From Marinibacterium anthonyi (GTDB lineage Bacteria; Pseudomonadota; Alphaproteobacteria; Rhodobacterales; Rhodobacteraceae), in assembly GCA_003217735.2 (NCBI GenBank), contig CP031585.1, forward strand, positions 2,777,501 to 2,841,500: 64,000 nt of DNA, in the 5' to 3' direction. Of the stretch, positions 36,098 through 45,436 are shown piece by piece. Both the position numbers and the translations under genes were made by a program. Within the stretch, counting starts at the first letter, position 1. Every line of letters starts with the position of its first letter. The notes beneath the pieces are model-generated. The model had not been told where the DNA came from. It saw nothing but the letters and a program-made list of their open reading frames with translations, and ran no database searches.

Positions 36098-36756
36098 GAC
36101 AGTTCCTCGAATTCCTCTTGCAGCGCCCGGACATGGTCCGTCAGGTCGGGCCGCTGGATACGACGCAGGCGCGTGGCTTCGATGATGGTCTTCAGCCGCG
36201 CCTCGGTGGCATCCAGGTCGTCGTTCACCAGCACGAAATCATAGCCGTCCCAATGGCTGATCTCGTCCCAGCTTTTCTGCATCCGCCGCTTGATCACCTC
36301 TTCGTCGTCCTGCCCGCGCGCTTCCAGACGGCGGCGCAGTTCGGCGATGGACGGCGGCAGCAGGAAGATCGACAGCGTGTGCTGGCCCAGCACCGAATTG
36401 CGGATCTGCTGCGCGCCCTGCCAGTCGATGTCGAACAGCACGTCCTGCCCCGCGTCGATGGCCTCCTGCACCGGCTGCCTGGGCGAGCCGTAGAAATTGC
36501 CGAACACATGCGCATGTTCCAGCATCTCGCCGCGCGCCACCTGGGTCTTGAAGGTCGCCTCGGGCAGGAAATGGTAATCCTGCCCGTCCACTTCGCCCGG
36601 CCGGGGCGCGCGTGTCGTGGCCGAGACGGAAAAGACGATGGAATTGTCCCAGTGCCGCAGCCGCCGCGCCAGCGTCGATTTCCCCGCGCCCGACGGCGAC
36701 GACAGGATGACAAGCAGACCGCGTCGGGTCCGGGTTATGGTGTCTTTCATGGTCAT
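36094..36756 (-). CDS. gmk: guanylate kinase
   Basis: 220 residues. P-loop [10 protein letters not shown], then [20 protein letters not shown] for GMP binding and the lid [16 protein letters not shown]. Converts GMP to GDP with ATP. Start 36756 overlaps the yicC stop by ATGA; the same four-gene order yicC-gmk is common in alphaproteobacteria. Confidence 0.95.
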   Translation of the reverse strand: MTMKDTITRTRRGLLVILSSPSGAGKSTLARRLRHWDNSIVFSVSATTRAPRPGEVDGQDYHFLPEATFKTQVARGEMLEHAHVFGNFYGSPRQPVQEAIDAGQDVLFDIDWQGAQQIRNSVLGQHTLSIFLLPPSIAELRRRLEARGQDDEEVIKRRMQKSWDEISHWDGYDFVLVNDDLDATEARLKTIIEATRLRRIQRPDLTDHVRALQEEFEELS

Positions 36757-37643
36757 TCCACGTTCTGTACCTGTTCGCGGATCTGGTCGATCACGGCCTT
36801 CAGCTCCAGCCCGACAGCGGTCAGGTCCGCCGACTGCGACTTGGCGCACAGGGTATTGGCCTCGCGATTGAATTCCTGCATCAGGAAGTCGAGCTTGCGC
36901 CCGACGACGCCTCCCTTGTCCACCAGCGTGCGGGTGGCCTCCACATGGGTGCGCAGCCGGTCGATCTCCTCCGTCACGTCCGCCTTCACGGCCAGCAGCG
37001 CCAATTCCTGCGCCACCCGGTCGGGATCGGCGGCCTCGGCGCCTTCCATGATCCGCGCCAGGTTGGCCTTCAGCGTCTCGGCCACCACGGGCTTGCGCGC
37101 CTCTGCCAGAACGGCGGCCTGCGCGGCCAGATCGCCGACACGCCCCAGCTGGTCCAGCAGCACCTTCTGCAACGCCGCGCCCTCGGTCTTGCGCATCGCC
37201 AGGAAATCGGCCAGCACATCGGGGAATTCCGCCTTCAGCGCCGCCAGCAGCGGCGCGGTGTCGTCTTCGGCCGCGGCGCTGTCCCAGACGCCGCGCAGCG
37301 CCAGCACATCCGCCGCCCGCGACGGTTCCATCACCAGGCCGCGATCCTCGGCGCGCCGTTCCGTTTCGGCCAGCGCCTCCAGCACCACGTCCAGCGCCGC
37401 ACCGTTCAGCCGCAGCCCGGCGCCGTCATCGCCGCGCTGCACCCGCAGCGACAGCGTCAGGCTGCCCCGCTTGACCGCCGCCGTCAGCTCCGTGCGCAGC
37501 GCGGTTTCCAGACCGTCCAGCCAGTCGGGCACCCGCATCCTCAGGTCCAGCCCCTTGGCGTTGACACCGCGCAGTTCCCAGGCCCAGGAATAGGCGCCAA
37601 GTGCGCCGCGCGCCGCGGCAAATCCGGTCATCGACATGATCAT
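36753..37643 (-). CDS. YicC/YloC family endoribonuclease
   Basis: 296 residues. [10 protein letters not shown] at the N-terminus and the C-terminal DUF1732-type segment ([46 protein letters not shown], shown here only by its key HV/GRKLDF/REANT pattern) define the family. Members cut RNA. ATG 37643 (MIMSMTGFA) is chosen by family alignment. First gene of the yicC-gmk-gammaCA-PLP operon. Confidence 0.92.
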   Translation of the reverse strand: MIMSMTGFAAARGALGAYSWAWELRGVNAKGLDLRMRVPDWLDGLETALRTELTAAVKRGSLTLSLRVQRGDDGAGLRLNGAALDVVLEALAETERRAEDRGLVMEPSRAADVLALRGVWDSAAAEDDTAPLLAALKAEFPDVLADFLAMRKTEGAALQKVLLDQLGRVGDLAAQAAVLAEARKPVVAETLKANLARIMEGAEAADPDRVAQELALLAVKADVTEEIDRLRTHVEATRTLVDKGGVVGRKLDFLMQEFNREANTLCAKSQSADLTAVGLELKAVIDQIREQVQNVE

Positions 37644-37748
37644 GGGGGCGCGTGTCCTTTGCTCTGGAATGCAGGCAGCTAAAGCAAAGCCTCCCCCAAG
37701 GGCAAGCCCTGCCATCCCCCGAACGGGTTTACCCTGCCTCGCGCGGGA

Positions 37749-37813
37749 TTAACCAATAGTAAAGGAATCACTGAAGATTTGCCTCAACCCATGGCACGTT
37801 AAGACTTGGGTAA
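37749..37813 (+). promoter_or_regulatory. two CtrA-like boxes before the PAS protein
   Basis: TTAA-N7-TAAA at 37749-37763 and TTAA-N7-GTAA at 37799-37813 each match the CtrA consensus TTAA-N7-TTAA in seven of eight positions, and lie 75-140 bp before the GTG of the PAS_5 gene. In such GC-rich DNA two near-perfect boxes are unlikely by chance. The 244-bp gap has no other visible feature. Confidence 0.5.
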
Positions 37814-37887
37814 GCATTTCGTCGGTAAGCTCTTGGGGGGCTCCCTCCGGCGGGGTGCACGTGTGGTGGAAAGTTGAGGTATCAGAC

Positions 37888-38745
37888 GTGTTTGGACACA
37901 GATCCGTCCCGCCGGGCAACGGAAAGGTCATTCAATTGGATCGGTTCCTGGACGGGGCAAGCCTGTCACCCATCCGTCAGATCGAAGCGTATTGGACCGC
38001 GCTTCGAGAGGATGGCAGGATCCCGATGAGATCGCAGATCGACCCCAGAGGCATGGGGTCGACATTGGAATACACCTTCATCCTGGAACGCATCGCGCCG
38101 GGCATGGCGCGGTTCCGCATCGCGGGGCAGCACCTGTGCACCATTGCGGGAATGGAAGTGCGCGGCATGCCGCTGACCGCCTTCTTCACGCCGGTCGCCC
38201 GGCCCGAGGTGTCGGCGACTCTGGAACATGTCTTCGACACGCCGGCGGTGGCCGAACTGGACCTGCGCGGCGAAGTCGCCCGTACCGGCGCGCCCTCGAT
38301 CGCGGCCCGGATGCTCGTCATGCCCCTGCGCAGCGACTTCGGCCGGGTCGACCGCATCCTCGGCGCATTGATGTCGACGGAACGGGGCAAACCGGACCGG
38401 ACGCCCGTGCGCTTCGAAATCGCCTCGTCGCGCATCCGGTCGGTCGACGGCATCCCGGACGGCCTGGACCGCGCCGAACCGGCGCCGCGCCAGGACACGA
38501 CGCCCCTGCCGCCGGGCTTTGGCGAGGATCCGGCCGGGTTCGACCGCGCGCCCGCGCCCGAACGCGCATCCGCACCGGCGCCCGCCTGGCAGGATCCGGC
38601 CCTGTCCGCCGACCGCCCGGTCGACCGGTTCGGCACCCCGCGCCCGGCTGACATCCGCGATCGCGCGCGCTCCCAAACGCAAGGGACGCCGCGACCCAAG
38701 GCCGGCGGCGTCCCCTATCTGCGTCTCGTCAAAAGCGACGACTGA
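37888..38745 (+). CDS. PAS domain-containing protein (PAS_5 type)
   Basis: 285 residues. Residues about 15-160 match the PAS_5 family of alphaproteobacteria (LSPIRQIEAYWTALR, ERIAPGMARFRIAGQHL, GMEVRGMPLTAFF). The rest, about residues 165-285, is Pro/Ala/Arg-rich and probably disordered. Relatives in Caulobacter (MopJ) relay cell-cycle and stress signals. GTG 37888 has GAGG 8 nt upstream; an upstream GTG at 37855 is possible. The last four codons plus stop are duplicated just after the gene. Confidence 0.75.
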   Translation: MFGHRSVPPGNGKVIQLDRFLDGASLSPIRQIEAYWTALREDGRIPMRSQIDPRGMGSTLEYTFILERIAPGMARFRIAGQHLCTIAGMEVRGMPLTAFFTPVARPEVSATLEHVFDTPAVAELDLRGEVARTGAPSIAARMLVMPLRSDFGRVDRILGALMSTERGKPDRTPVRFEIASSRIRSVDGIPDGLDRAEPAPRQDTTPLPPGFGEDPAGFDRAPAPERASAPAPAWQDPALSADRPVDRFGTPRPADIRDRARSQTQGTPRPKAGGVPYLRLVKSDD

Positions 38746-38775
38746 AAAAGCGACGACTGAGGCGTGACGCCTCAG
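38731..38775. repeat. in-frame duplication of the stop region plus shared hairpin
   Basis: The 15-bp unit AAAAGCGACGACTGA (codons KSDD-stop) occurs twice, at 38731-38745 and 38746-38760, in the same frame. It runs into an 8-bp hairpin CTGAGGCG-TGA-CGCCTCAG (38757-38775) that contains the stop of the convergent DAHP synthase gene. Probable bidirectional terminator without T-run. Confidence 0.6.
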
Positions 38776-40142
38776 CCCACCGCCCGGTTCTGACCGGCCT
38801 GGCGCAGGCCGGTCAGTTCCTCGGCGACCAGGAAGGCCAGTTCCAGCGACTGGCTGGCGTTCAGGCGCGGGTCGCAGGCGGTGTGATAGCGATCCGACAG
38901 GGTGTCGTCGGTCACCGCATGCACCCCGCCGGTGCATTCGGTCACATCCAGTCCCGTCATTTCGAAATGCACGCCGCCCGGCACGGTGCCCTCGGCCGCA
39001 TGCACGGCAAAGAACTCGCGGACTTCGCGCAGCACGCTGTCGAACGGCCGGGTCTTGTAGCCCGTCGACGACTTGATCGTGTTGCCATGCATCGCGTCGC
39101 AGACCCAGACCACCTTGGCGCCTTCCTCTTCCACGGTCTTGATCAGCCGCGGCAGGTGATCGCCCACGCTGCCCGCGCCGAACCGCGCGATCAGCGTCAG
39201 ACGCCCGGCCTCGTTTTCCGGGTTCAGCGTCGCCATCAGGCGCTTCAGGTCATCGCTCGTCATCGACGGCCCGCATTTCAGCCCGATCGGGTTCATCACG
39301 CCACGGCAATATTCCACGTGCGCGCCGTCAGGCTGGCGCGTCCGGTCGCCGATCCAGATCAGGTGCCCCGACCCCGCCAGCCACTTGCCCGATGTCGAAT
39401 CCTGGCGCGTCAGCGCCTCTTCGTACTCCAGCAGCAGGCTTTCGTGGCTGGTATAGAAATCCACCGTCGAAAACTCGTGGCTGTTGCCCTGGTCGATCCC
39501 GGCGGCGGCCATGAAGTCGATGCTGTCCTGGATCCGGTTGGCGATCTCGCGGTACCGCTCGGCCTCGGGGCCATCGGCAAAGCCCAGGGTCCAGGCGTGC
39601 ACCCGGTTCATGTCGGCAAAGCCACCGGTCGAAAAAGCCCGGATCAGGTTCAGCGTCGCGGCCGCCTGGGTGTAGGCCTGCAGCATCTTGCCCGGATCGG
39701 GGATCCGGGATTCAGGCGTGAACGCCAGGTCGTTGATGATGTCGCCGCGGTAGCTGGGCAGTTCGACACCGTTCACCGTCTCGGTCGGGGCGGACCGCGG
39801 CTTGGCGAACTGGCCGGCCATGCGGCCCACCTTGATGACGGGCACCTTGGCGCCATAGGTCAGCACCATGGCCATCTGCAGCATCACCCGGAACGTGTCG
39901 CGGATGCTGTCGGCGCTGAACTGCTCGAAGCTCTCGGCGCAATCCCCGCCCTGCAGCAGGAACGCCTCGCCGCGCGATGCCTTGCCCAGTTGCGCCTTGA
40001 GCTTGCGTGCCTCGCCGGCAAACACCAGCGGGGGATATTTCGACAGCTGTGCCTCGACGGCCTGCAATGCCGCGGGATCGGTGTAGTCCGGCATCTGCAC
40101 GCGCGGTTTGCTGCGCCAGCCGGTCTTGAGCCACTCGGTCAT
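38772..40142 (-). CDS. class II 3-deoxy-7-phosphoheptulonate (DAHP) synthase
   Basis: 456 residues, the plant-like type II enzyme. [28 protein letters not shown] and [16 protein letters not shown] are family signatures, and CDAMHGNT the metal/active-site segment. It condenses PEP and erythrose 4-phosphate as the first step of the shikimate pathway. GGAGAGGACGAT precedes ATG 40142. Divergent from the GlxA-type regulator. Confidence 0.95.
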   Translation of the reverse strand: MTEWLKTGWRSKPRVQMPDYTDPAALQAVEAQLSKYPPLVFAGEARKLKAQLGKASRGEAFLLQGGDCAESFEQFSADSIRDTFRVMLQMAMVLTYGAKVPVIKVGRMAGQFAKPRSAPTETVNGVELPSYRGDIINDLAFTPESRIPDPGKMLQAYTQAAATLNLIRAFSTGGFADMNRVHAWTLGFADGPEAERYREIANRIQDSIDFMAAAGIDQGNSHEFSTVDFYTSHESLLLEYEEALTRQDSTSGKWLAGSGHLIWIGDRTRQPDGAHVEYCRGVMNPIGLKCGPSMTSDDLKRLMATLNPENEAGRLTLIARFGAGSVGDHLPRLIKTVEEEGAKVVWVCDAMHGNTIKSSTGYKTRPFDSVLREVREFFAVHAAEGTVPGGVHFEMTGLDVTECTGGVHAVTDDTLSDRYHTACDPRLNASQSLELAFLVAEELTGLRQAGQNRAVG

Positions 40143-40308
40143 ATCGTCCTCTCCGCTCCGATGTTGACGCACTCCTATACAAAAGCACATCCCCGCTGGC
40201 CATATCCGTTTTGCGACACTTGACGGCGCAGGCGAAGCCTGAGCACCCTTCGCGCCACCCTGCAGGCCTCCGGCGCGGCGCGGGGCGCGAATCAAGGACC
40301 CCCAGCCG

Positions 40309-41313
40309 ATGTCGACATCATCCGTGCCCAGCACGCCGCTCATCAACCCGGACAAACCCCGGCGTTTCGTGTTCCTTCTGCTGGACAAATTCAGCATGCT
40401 GTCCTTTGCCTCGGCCGTGGAATGCCTGCGCATCGCCAACCGGATGAGCGACCTCACCCTCTACGACTGGCGGCTGATCGGCGAAGGCGGCGACGCGGTC
40501 AGCTGCTCGGCGGGCACCACGTTCAAGCTCGATTCCGACCTGGTCGAGCTCACGCGCGACGACACGGTCCTGGTCTGCGGCGGGCTCGACGTGCAGACGG
40601 CGGCAACCAGGAAGGTGCTGGGCTGGCTCCGGCGCGAGGCCCGCAAGGGGCTGGGCGTCGGCGGGCTCTGCACGGCGGCGCATGCGCTGGCGATGGCGGG
40701 GCTGCTGGACGGCAAGCGGGCGACGATCCACTGGGAAAACCAGGACAGCTTTGCCGAAGCCTTCGACGATGTCGAACTGACCAAGTCGGTCTTCGTCATC
40801 GACGGCAACCGGATGACCACCGCCGGCGGCACCTCGTCGATCGACCTGATGCTCAAGCTCATCGCCGACGATCACGGCGAAGACCTGGCCAACGCGGTGG
40901 CCGACCAGCTGATCTATTCCTCGATCCGCACCGACCAGGACACCCAGCGCCTGTCGGTGCCCACGCGGATCGGCGTGCGCCACCCCAAGCTCAGCCAGGT
41001 CATCCAGATGATGGAGACCAACATCGAGGAACCGATCAGCCCGGCGATCCTCGCGCGCGAGGTCGCCATGTCCACCCGCCAGCTCGAACGCCTGTTCCGC
41101 CGCTACCTCAACCGCTCGCCGAAACGCTACTACATGGAACTGCGCCTGCAAAAGGCCCGCAACCTGCTGATGCAGACCGACATGTCCGTCATCAACGTGG
41201 CCTTGGCCTGCGGCTTCGCCAGCCCGTCGCATTTCTCCAAATGCTACCGGTCCCACTACGACACCACCCCCTACCGCGAACGCGGCGCCCGGGGCACCCG
41301 CCTCTCGGTCTGA
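40309..41313 (+). CDS. GlxA family transcriptional regulator (DJ-1/PfpI + AraC HTH)
   Basis: 334 residues. The N-terminal glutamine-amidotransferase-like domain (about 20-190; [34 protein letters not shown]) serves as ligand sensor, and the AraC double HTH is at about 225-325 ([38 protein letters not shown]). Close in pattern to regulators of glycine betaine, carnitine and choline use (GbdR/CdhR), but no such genes are in the window. Confidence 0.88.
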   Translation: MSTSSVPSTPLINPDKPRRFVFLLLDKFSMLSFASAVECLRIANRMSDLTLYDWRLIGEGGDAVSCSAGTTFKLDSDLVELTRDDTVLVCGGLDVQTAATRKVLGWLRREARKGLGVGGLCTAAHALAMAGLLDGKRATIHWENQDSFAEAFDDVELTKSVFVIDGNRMTTAGGTSSIDLMLKLIADDHGEDLANAVADQLIYSSIRTDQDTQRLSVPTRIGVRHPKLSQVIQMMETNIEEPISPAILAREVAMSTRQLERLFRRYLNRSPKRYYMELRLQKARNLLMQTDMSVINVALACGFASPSHFSKCYRSHYDTTPYRERGARGTRLSV

Positions 41314-41340
41314 CGGACCTCATCCGCAGACCGGCCCCTC

Positions 41341-41468
41341 ATCTTCTTCTTGGCAAAAATACCTCCCACCGGAGGTGACCGCTCCGCCAGGAGCGGTTGC
41401 GCCGCCTTCGGCGGCGCCCGGGGCCAAGGCGGGGGCGCGCTGCGCGCGCCCCCGCCTTGGCCCTCCCG
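41341..41468. repeat. dispersed intergenic repeat, copy 3, with hairpin array
   Basis: The core variant CTTGGCAAAAATACCTC is followed by three hairpins: GACCGCTCC/GGAGCGGTT type, GCGCCGCC-TTC-GGCGGCGC, and a 19-bp perfect stem (41422-41440 with 41444-41462, loop TGC). It fills the space between convergent glxA-type and pgi genes. Confidence 0.75.
41422..41462. terminator. 19-bp perfect hairpin between convergent genes
   Basis: Left arm GGCCAAGGCGGGGGCGCGC pairs perfectly with 41444-41462 around TGC. No T-run. It is most likely a transcription barrier and 3'-end stabiliser for the regulator and pgi transcripts. Confidence 0.65.
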
Positions 41469-43091
41469 TCACCCGTCGGACGGTCCACCCCCGTGCAGGT
41501 GCACGAACGCGACCAGCGCCGCGGTCGATCCGTCCTTGCCCTCGGCGCTTTCCTCGCCATCGACGATCGGCGCCAGCGAGGTCGCCAGTTCCTTGCCCAG
41601 CTCCACGCCCCACTGGTCGAACGAATTGATCCCCAGGATCACCCCTTCGACGAACACCCGGTGTTCATAGGCGGCCACGATCTGGCCCAGAACGAACGGC
41701 GTCAGCTGCGGGTAGATCAGCATGGTCGATGGCCGGTTGCCCGGGAACACCCGGTGGCGCGCCTGCCGGTCCAGCTCGGCCCCGGCGAACCCCTTTGCCG
41801 CCATCCGCTCGCGCGCCTCGGCCAGCGACCGGCCGCGCATCAGCGCCTCGGACTGCGCCAGGCAATTGGCCACCAGCAGGCGGTGATGATGCGCCAGGTC
41901 GGGCTCGTGCCCCTGTGCGGCCACCATGAATTCGCAGGGAATGACCGACGTGCCCTGGTGGATCAGCTGGTAGAACGCGTGCTGCCCGTTGGTCCCCGGC
42001 GCGCCCCAGACCACCGGCCCCGACGGCACCTTCAGCGCCACGCCGTCCATGGTCACCGACTTGCCGTTGGATTCCATCTCCAGCTGCTGCAGATACGCGG
42101 GCAGCTTCTCCAGCCGCTGGTCGTACGGCAGCACCGCGCGCGTGCCATATCCGCAGACCTGGTTGTGCCAGATCCCCACCAGCGCCAGCATCACCGGCAG
42201 GTTGTGCCCCCATTCGGCGGCCTTGAAATGCACGTCCATCGCCTCGGCGCCGCGCAGGAAGGATTCAAACGCCTTGCCCCCGATGGCGATCATCAGCGAC
42301 AGCCCGATCGGGCCCCACATGGAATAGCGCCCGCCGACCCAGTCGGCGAAGCCAAAGACATGCTCGGGCAGCACGCCGAACGCCTTCGTCTTGTCGCCCG
42401 CCGTCGACAGCGCCACCATCTGCAGCGCCGCATCGCCCCCGCCCTCGGTCAGCCAGGCCCTGGCCGTGCGCGCATTGGTCATCGTCTCGACGGTGGTGAA
42501 CGTCTTGGACGCGATGATCAGCAACGTCGTCTTCGGGTCCAGGCCCCGCAGCGTGTCGGCGACATGCGCGCCATCGACGTTGGACACGAAATGGCACCGC
42601 GGCCCGTCGGCATAGGGCGACAGCGCGCCGACCGCCATGGCCGGCCCCAGGTCCGATCCCCCGATCCCGATGTTCACCACGTCGGTAAAGGCCCCGCCGG
42701 CCCCCCCCTTGTCGCCCGACCGCACGGCCTCGGCGAAATGCTGCATGTCGACCAGCGTCTCGCGCACGCCGTCCATCACGTCGATCCCGTCGACGACGAC
42801 GGGCCCGCCATCCAGGTTGCGCAACGCCGTATGCAGCACCGCGCGCCCCTCGGTCTCGTTGATCGGCGTGCCGGAAAACATCGCCGCGCGCCGCCCGGCC
42901 AGGTCGACCTTGTCGCACAGCGCGATCAGCGCGTCGCGCACCTCGGCATCGATCAGCGTCTTGGAATAATCCAGCCGCATGTCCCCGGTCGAGGCGCAAA
43001 ACGTCGTGGCCCGGTCGGGATCCTCGGCGAAAAGGTCAAGCATGTGCCGGTCCGCGGCCTTGGCGCGCAGACTGACGAGAGGATCGAACAT
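41469..43091 (-). CDS. pgi: glucose-6-phosphate isomerase
   Basis: 540 residues. NIGIGGSDLGPAM, GRYSMWGPIGLS and NSFDQWGVELGKELA are the PGI signatures; SKTFTT binds the phosphate. Interconverts glucose 6-phosphate and fructose 6-phosphate. Third gene of zwf-pgl-pgi, 5 bp after pgl. Confidence 0.96.
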   Translation of the reverse strand: MFDPLVSLRAKAADRHMLDLFAEDPDRATTFCASTGDMRLDYSKTLIDAEVRDALIALCDKVDLAGRRAAMFSGTPINETEGRAVLHTALRNLDGGPVVVDGIDVMDGVRETLVDMQHFAEAVRSGDKGGAGGAFTDVVNIGIGGSDLGPAMAVGALSPYADGPRCHFVSNVDGAHVADTLRGLDPKTTLLIIASKTFTTVETMTNARTARAWLTEGGGDAALQMVALSTAGDKTKAFGVLPEHVFGFADWVGGRYSMWGPIGLSLMIAIGGKAFESFLRGAEAMDVHFKAAEWGHNLPVMLALVGIWHNQVCGYGTRAVLPYDQRLEKLPAYLQQLEMESNGKSVTMDGVALKVPSGPVVWGAPGTNGQHAFYQLIHQGTSVIPCEFMVAAQGHEPDLAHHHRLLVANCLAQSEALMRGRSLAEARERMAAKGFAGAELDRQARHRVFPGNRPSTMLIYPQLTPFVLGQIVAAYEHRVFVEGVILGINSFDQWGVELGKELATSLAPIVDGEESAEGKDGSTAALVAFVHLHGGGPSDG

Positions 43092-43096
43092 CGGTA

Positions 43097-43768
43097 TTAC
43101 TCCGCCCAGTGTATCGTGGTTCCGTTGAGTATGGCCCGCACCGGCGCCTCTTCAAGCGGCAGGCCCCGCGCCTTGTCCAGCGCCGCGCGTTTGTCCGCCC
43201 CCGTGATCACGATGTGACGGTGGATCGCGTCGCGCAGCACCCGCGCCGTCAGGCTGACGCGCACCTCGGGCTGGCTGTCGGGTTTCAGCACCGCCAGGAT
43301 CGGCGCATCGGCGGCCAGCGCCTCGCTCAGGCCCGGCGTGCCGGGGAACAGCGACGCGGTGTGCATGTCGCCCCCCATCCCCAACACCACCACGTTCAGC
43401 GGCAGCAGCGGCGCGATCTTCGCCTCAAGCCCGGCCAGCACGTCGTCCGGTTCCTTGCCATCCACCGACAGCGGCACATAGGTGGCCTTCGCAGCGCGCC
43501 CCACCAGCAGGCGTTCGCGGATCAGCCTGGCGTTCGAACGCGGATCGTCCTGGGGCACCCAACGCTCATCCGTGGGCAGCACCCTGACCCGGTCCCAATC
43601 CAGGTCCACGTCGCACAAAACGTCGAATATCGGCCCCGGCGTCGTCCCGCCCGCCACCGCCAGCGACACCACGTCCTCATGCGACAGCGCCGCCCTCAGT
43701 TCCGAAGCCAGCTTGTCGGCGACATCCATCGCCAGGATCTCGCGGTCCTGATAGGTTTCCAGGCTCAC
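43097..43768 (-). CDS. pgl: 6-phosphogluconolactonase
   Basis: 223 residues of the SOL/DevB type. AVAGGTTPGPIF, PTDERWVPQDDPRSNARL and GMGGDMHTASLFPG are the conserved active-site stretches. It opens 6-phosphogluconolactone for the Entner-Doudoroff or pentose phosphate path. GTG 43768 overlaps the zwf stop (GTGA), which decides the start; the ATG 18 nt earlier lies within zwf. Confidence 0.94.
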   Translation of the reverse strand: MSLETYQDREILAMDVADKLASELRAALSHEDVVSLAVAGGTTPGPIFDVLCDVDLDWDRVRVLPTDERWVPQDDPRSNARLIRERLLVGRAAKATYVPLSVDGKEPDDVLAGLEAKIAPLLPLNVVVLGMGGDMHTASLFPGTPGLSEALAADAPILAVLKPDSQPEVRVSLTARVLRDAIHRHIVITGADKRAALDKARGLPLEEAPVRAILNGTTIHWAE

Positions 43769-45225
43769 GGGTTGATCCCCCGCCATTCCCGTCCGTTGCG
43801 CCGCAGCAATAGGTCCGCATCCGCCGGCCCCGCGCTGCCCGAGGGATAGGCCTTGGGCACGTCGTGGCGCGCCTCCCAGCCCTCGATGATCGGGTCGGTC
43901 CAGGCCCATGCGGCCTCGACCTCGTCACCGCGCATGAACAGCGTCTGATTGCCCCGGATCACGTCCATGATCAGCCGTTCATAGGCATCCGCCGTATCGG
44001 CCCCATCGGGCCCCAGCGCATCGGCGAATGTCATGTCCAGCGGCACGTCCACCAGCCGCATGCCGCCCAGCCCCGGTTCCTTGATCGTCACGCCCAGCGT
44101 GATGCCCTCGTTCGGCTGCAACCGGATCGACAGCACGTTCTGATGCTCGCCCGCCTCGACGCCAAAGATCGAATGCGGCATCCGCTTGAACATCACGTTG
44201 ATCACCGACGACCGCGCCTTCAGACGCTTGCCGGTGCGCAAATAGAACGGCGTGCCCGCCCACCGCCAGTTGGAAATCGTCGTGCGCATCGCGACATAGC
44301 TTTCGGTGCGCGACCGTTCGTTGGCCACCGCCTCGCGATAGCTCGGATGCACGCCGTCCTCGTCCTCGGACGCCTCGTATTGACCGCGCACGATATGATG
44401 GGGCGGCACCGGGTCCAGCGCGCGGATCACCTTCAGCTTCTCGTCGCGCACCGCGTCGGGGTCGAACTTGGCCGGCGGCTCCATCGCGATCAGGCACAGC
44501 AGCTGCATCAGGTGGTTCTGCACCATGTCCCGCATCGCGCCCGACGTGTCGTAATATTCGCCGCGCCCGCCAACACCCACGGTTTCGGCCACGGTGATCT
44601 GGATGTGATCGACGAACTGGCTGTTCCACAAAGGTTCGAACAGCATGTTGCCGAACCGGATCGCCATCAGGTTCTGGACGGTTTCCTTCCCCAGGTAATG
44701 GTCGATCCGATAGATCTGCCCCTCGTCGAAATAGGACGCCATCGTCCGGTTCAGCGCGCGCGCCGTCTCAAGGTTCTTGCCAAAGGGCTTTTCCACCACG
44801 ATCCGGCTGGTCGCATCGGCAAGCCCGTACTTGCTCAGACGTTCGGCGATGTCGGAAAACAGCGCCGGCGCGACCGAAAAATAGAACGCCCGCACCACGT
44901 CGGGCCGCAACAGCCTGCCCAGGTCGTCCCAGCCGTCATCGCCGCGCGCATCGATGGTGACGTAGTCCAGCCGCTGCAGGAATTCCCCGACCCAGACCGC
45001 GTCGGCGTCCTTGACGAACTCGCGCAGCGCTTCGGCGGCAAAGGTCCGGAATTCCTCGGACGTCATCTCGCCCCGGGCCGCGCCGATGATTCTGGCGTCG
45101 GCCGGCACCTGGCCGGCATGGAACCGGTGGAACAGCGCCGGAAGGATCTTGCGACGGGCCAGGTCGCCGGTGCCACCAAAGATGACCAGGTCAAAAGGAT
45201 CCACCGGGATGACGCGCGATACCAT
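43765..45225 (-). CDS. zwf: glucose-6-phosphate 1-dehydrogenase
   Basis: 486 residues. IFGGTGDLARRKILPAL is the NADP-binding motif and RIDHYLGKETVQNLM the catalytic His/Lys segment. First step from glucose 6-phosphate. AGGGAG precedes ATG 45225. Its promoter region carries a near-palindromic LacI-type site and a small hairpin GTCGGG/CCCGAC at 45242-45259 in the leader. Confidence 0.96.
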   Translation of the reverse strand: MVSRVIPVDPFDLVIFGGTGDLARRKILPALFHRFHAGQVPADARIIGAARGEMTSEEFRTFAAEALREFVKDADAVWVGEFLQRLDYVTIDARGDDGWDDLGRLLRPDVVRAFYFSVAPALFSDIAERLSKYGLADATSRIVVEKPFGKNLETARALNRTMASYFDEGQIYRIDHYLGKETVQNLMAIRFGNMLFEPLWNSQFVDHIQITVAETVGVGGRGEYYDTSGAMRDMVQNHLMQLLCLIAMEPPAKFDPDAVRDEKLKVIRALDPVPPHHIVRGQYEASEDEDGVHPSYREAVANERSRTESYVAMRTTISNWRWAGTPFYLRTGKRLKARSSVINVMFKRMPHSIFGVEAGEHQNVLSIRLQPNEGITLGVTIKEPGLGGMRLVDVPLDMTFADALGPDGADTADAYERLIMDVIRGNQTLFMRGDEVEAAWAWTDPIIEGWEARHDVPKAYPSGSAGPADADLLLRRNGREWRGINP

Positions 45226-45312
45226 AAGCTTTCTCCCTTTCGTCGGGACGATACCCGACCTCTTCAAGGCGGTCGACCGCATAGCGCGGCCTTCGCGGGC
45301 TTGCGTGGGCGT

Positions 45313-45326
45313 TGTTAGCGCAATCA
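45313..45326. promoter_or_regulatory. LacI-type operator-like site before zwf
   Basis: TGTTAGCGCAATCA differs at two positions from the symmetric TGTTAGCGCTAACA typical of LacI-family sugar regulators. It is 88 bp before the zwf start. No regulator gene is linked. Confidence 0.35.
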
Positions 45327-45436
45327 TCCCTGATGACAAAGAGATTATCACGATGGCGACAGAACCTTGCCCGATCCGCTTTCCTTTTTCCCCGCACTCC
45401 CTAAGCTTTGCCGCACCCCCAGCCAGCGGACCGCCC

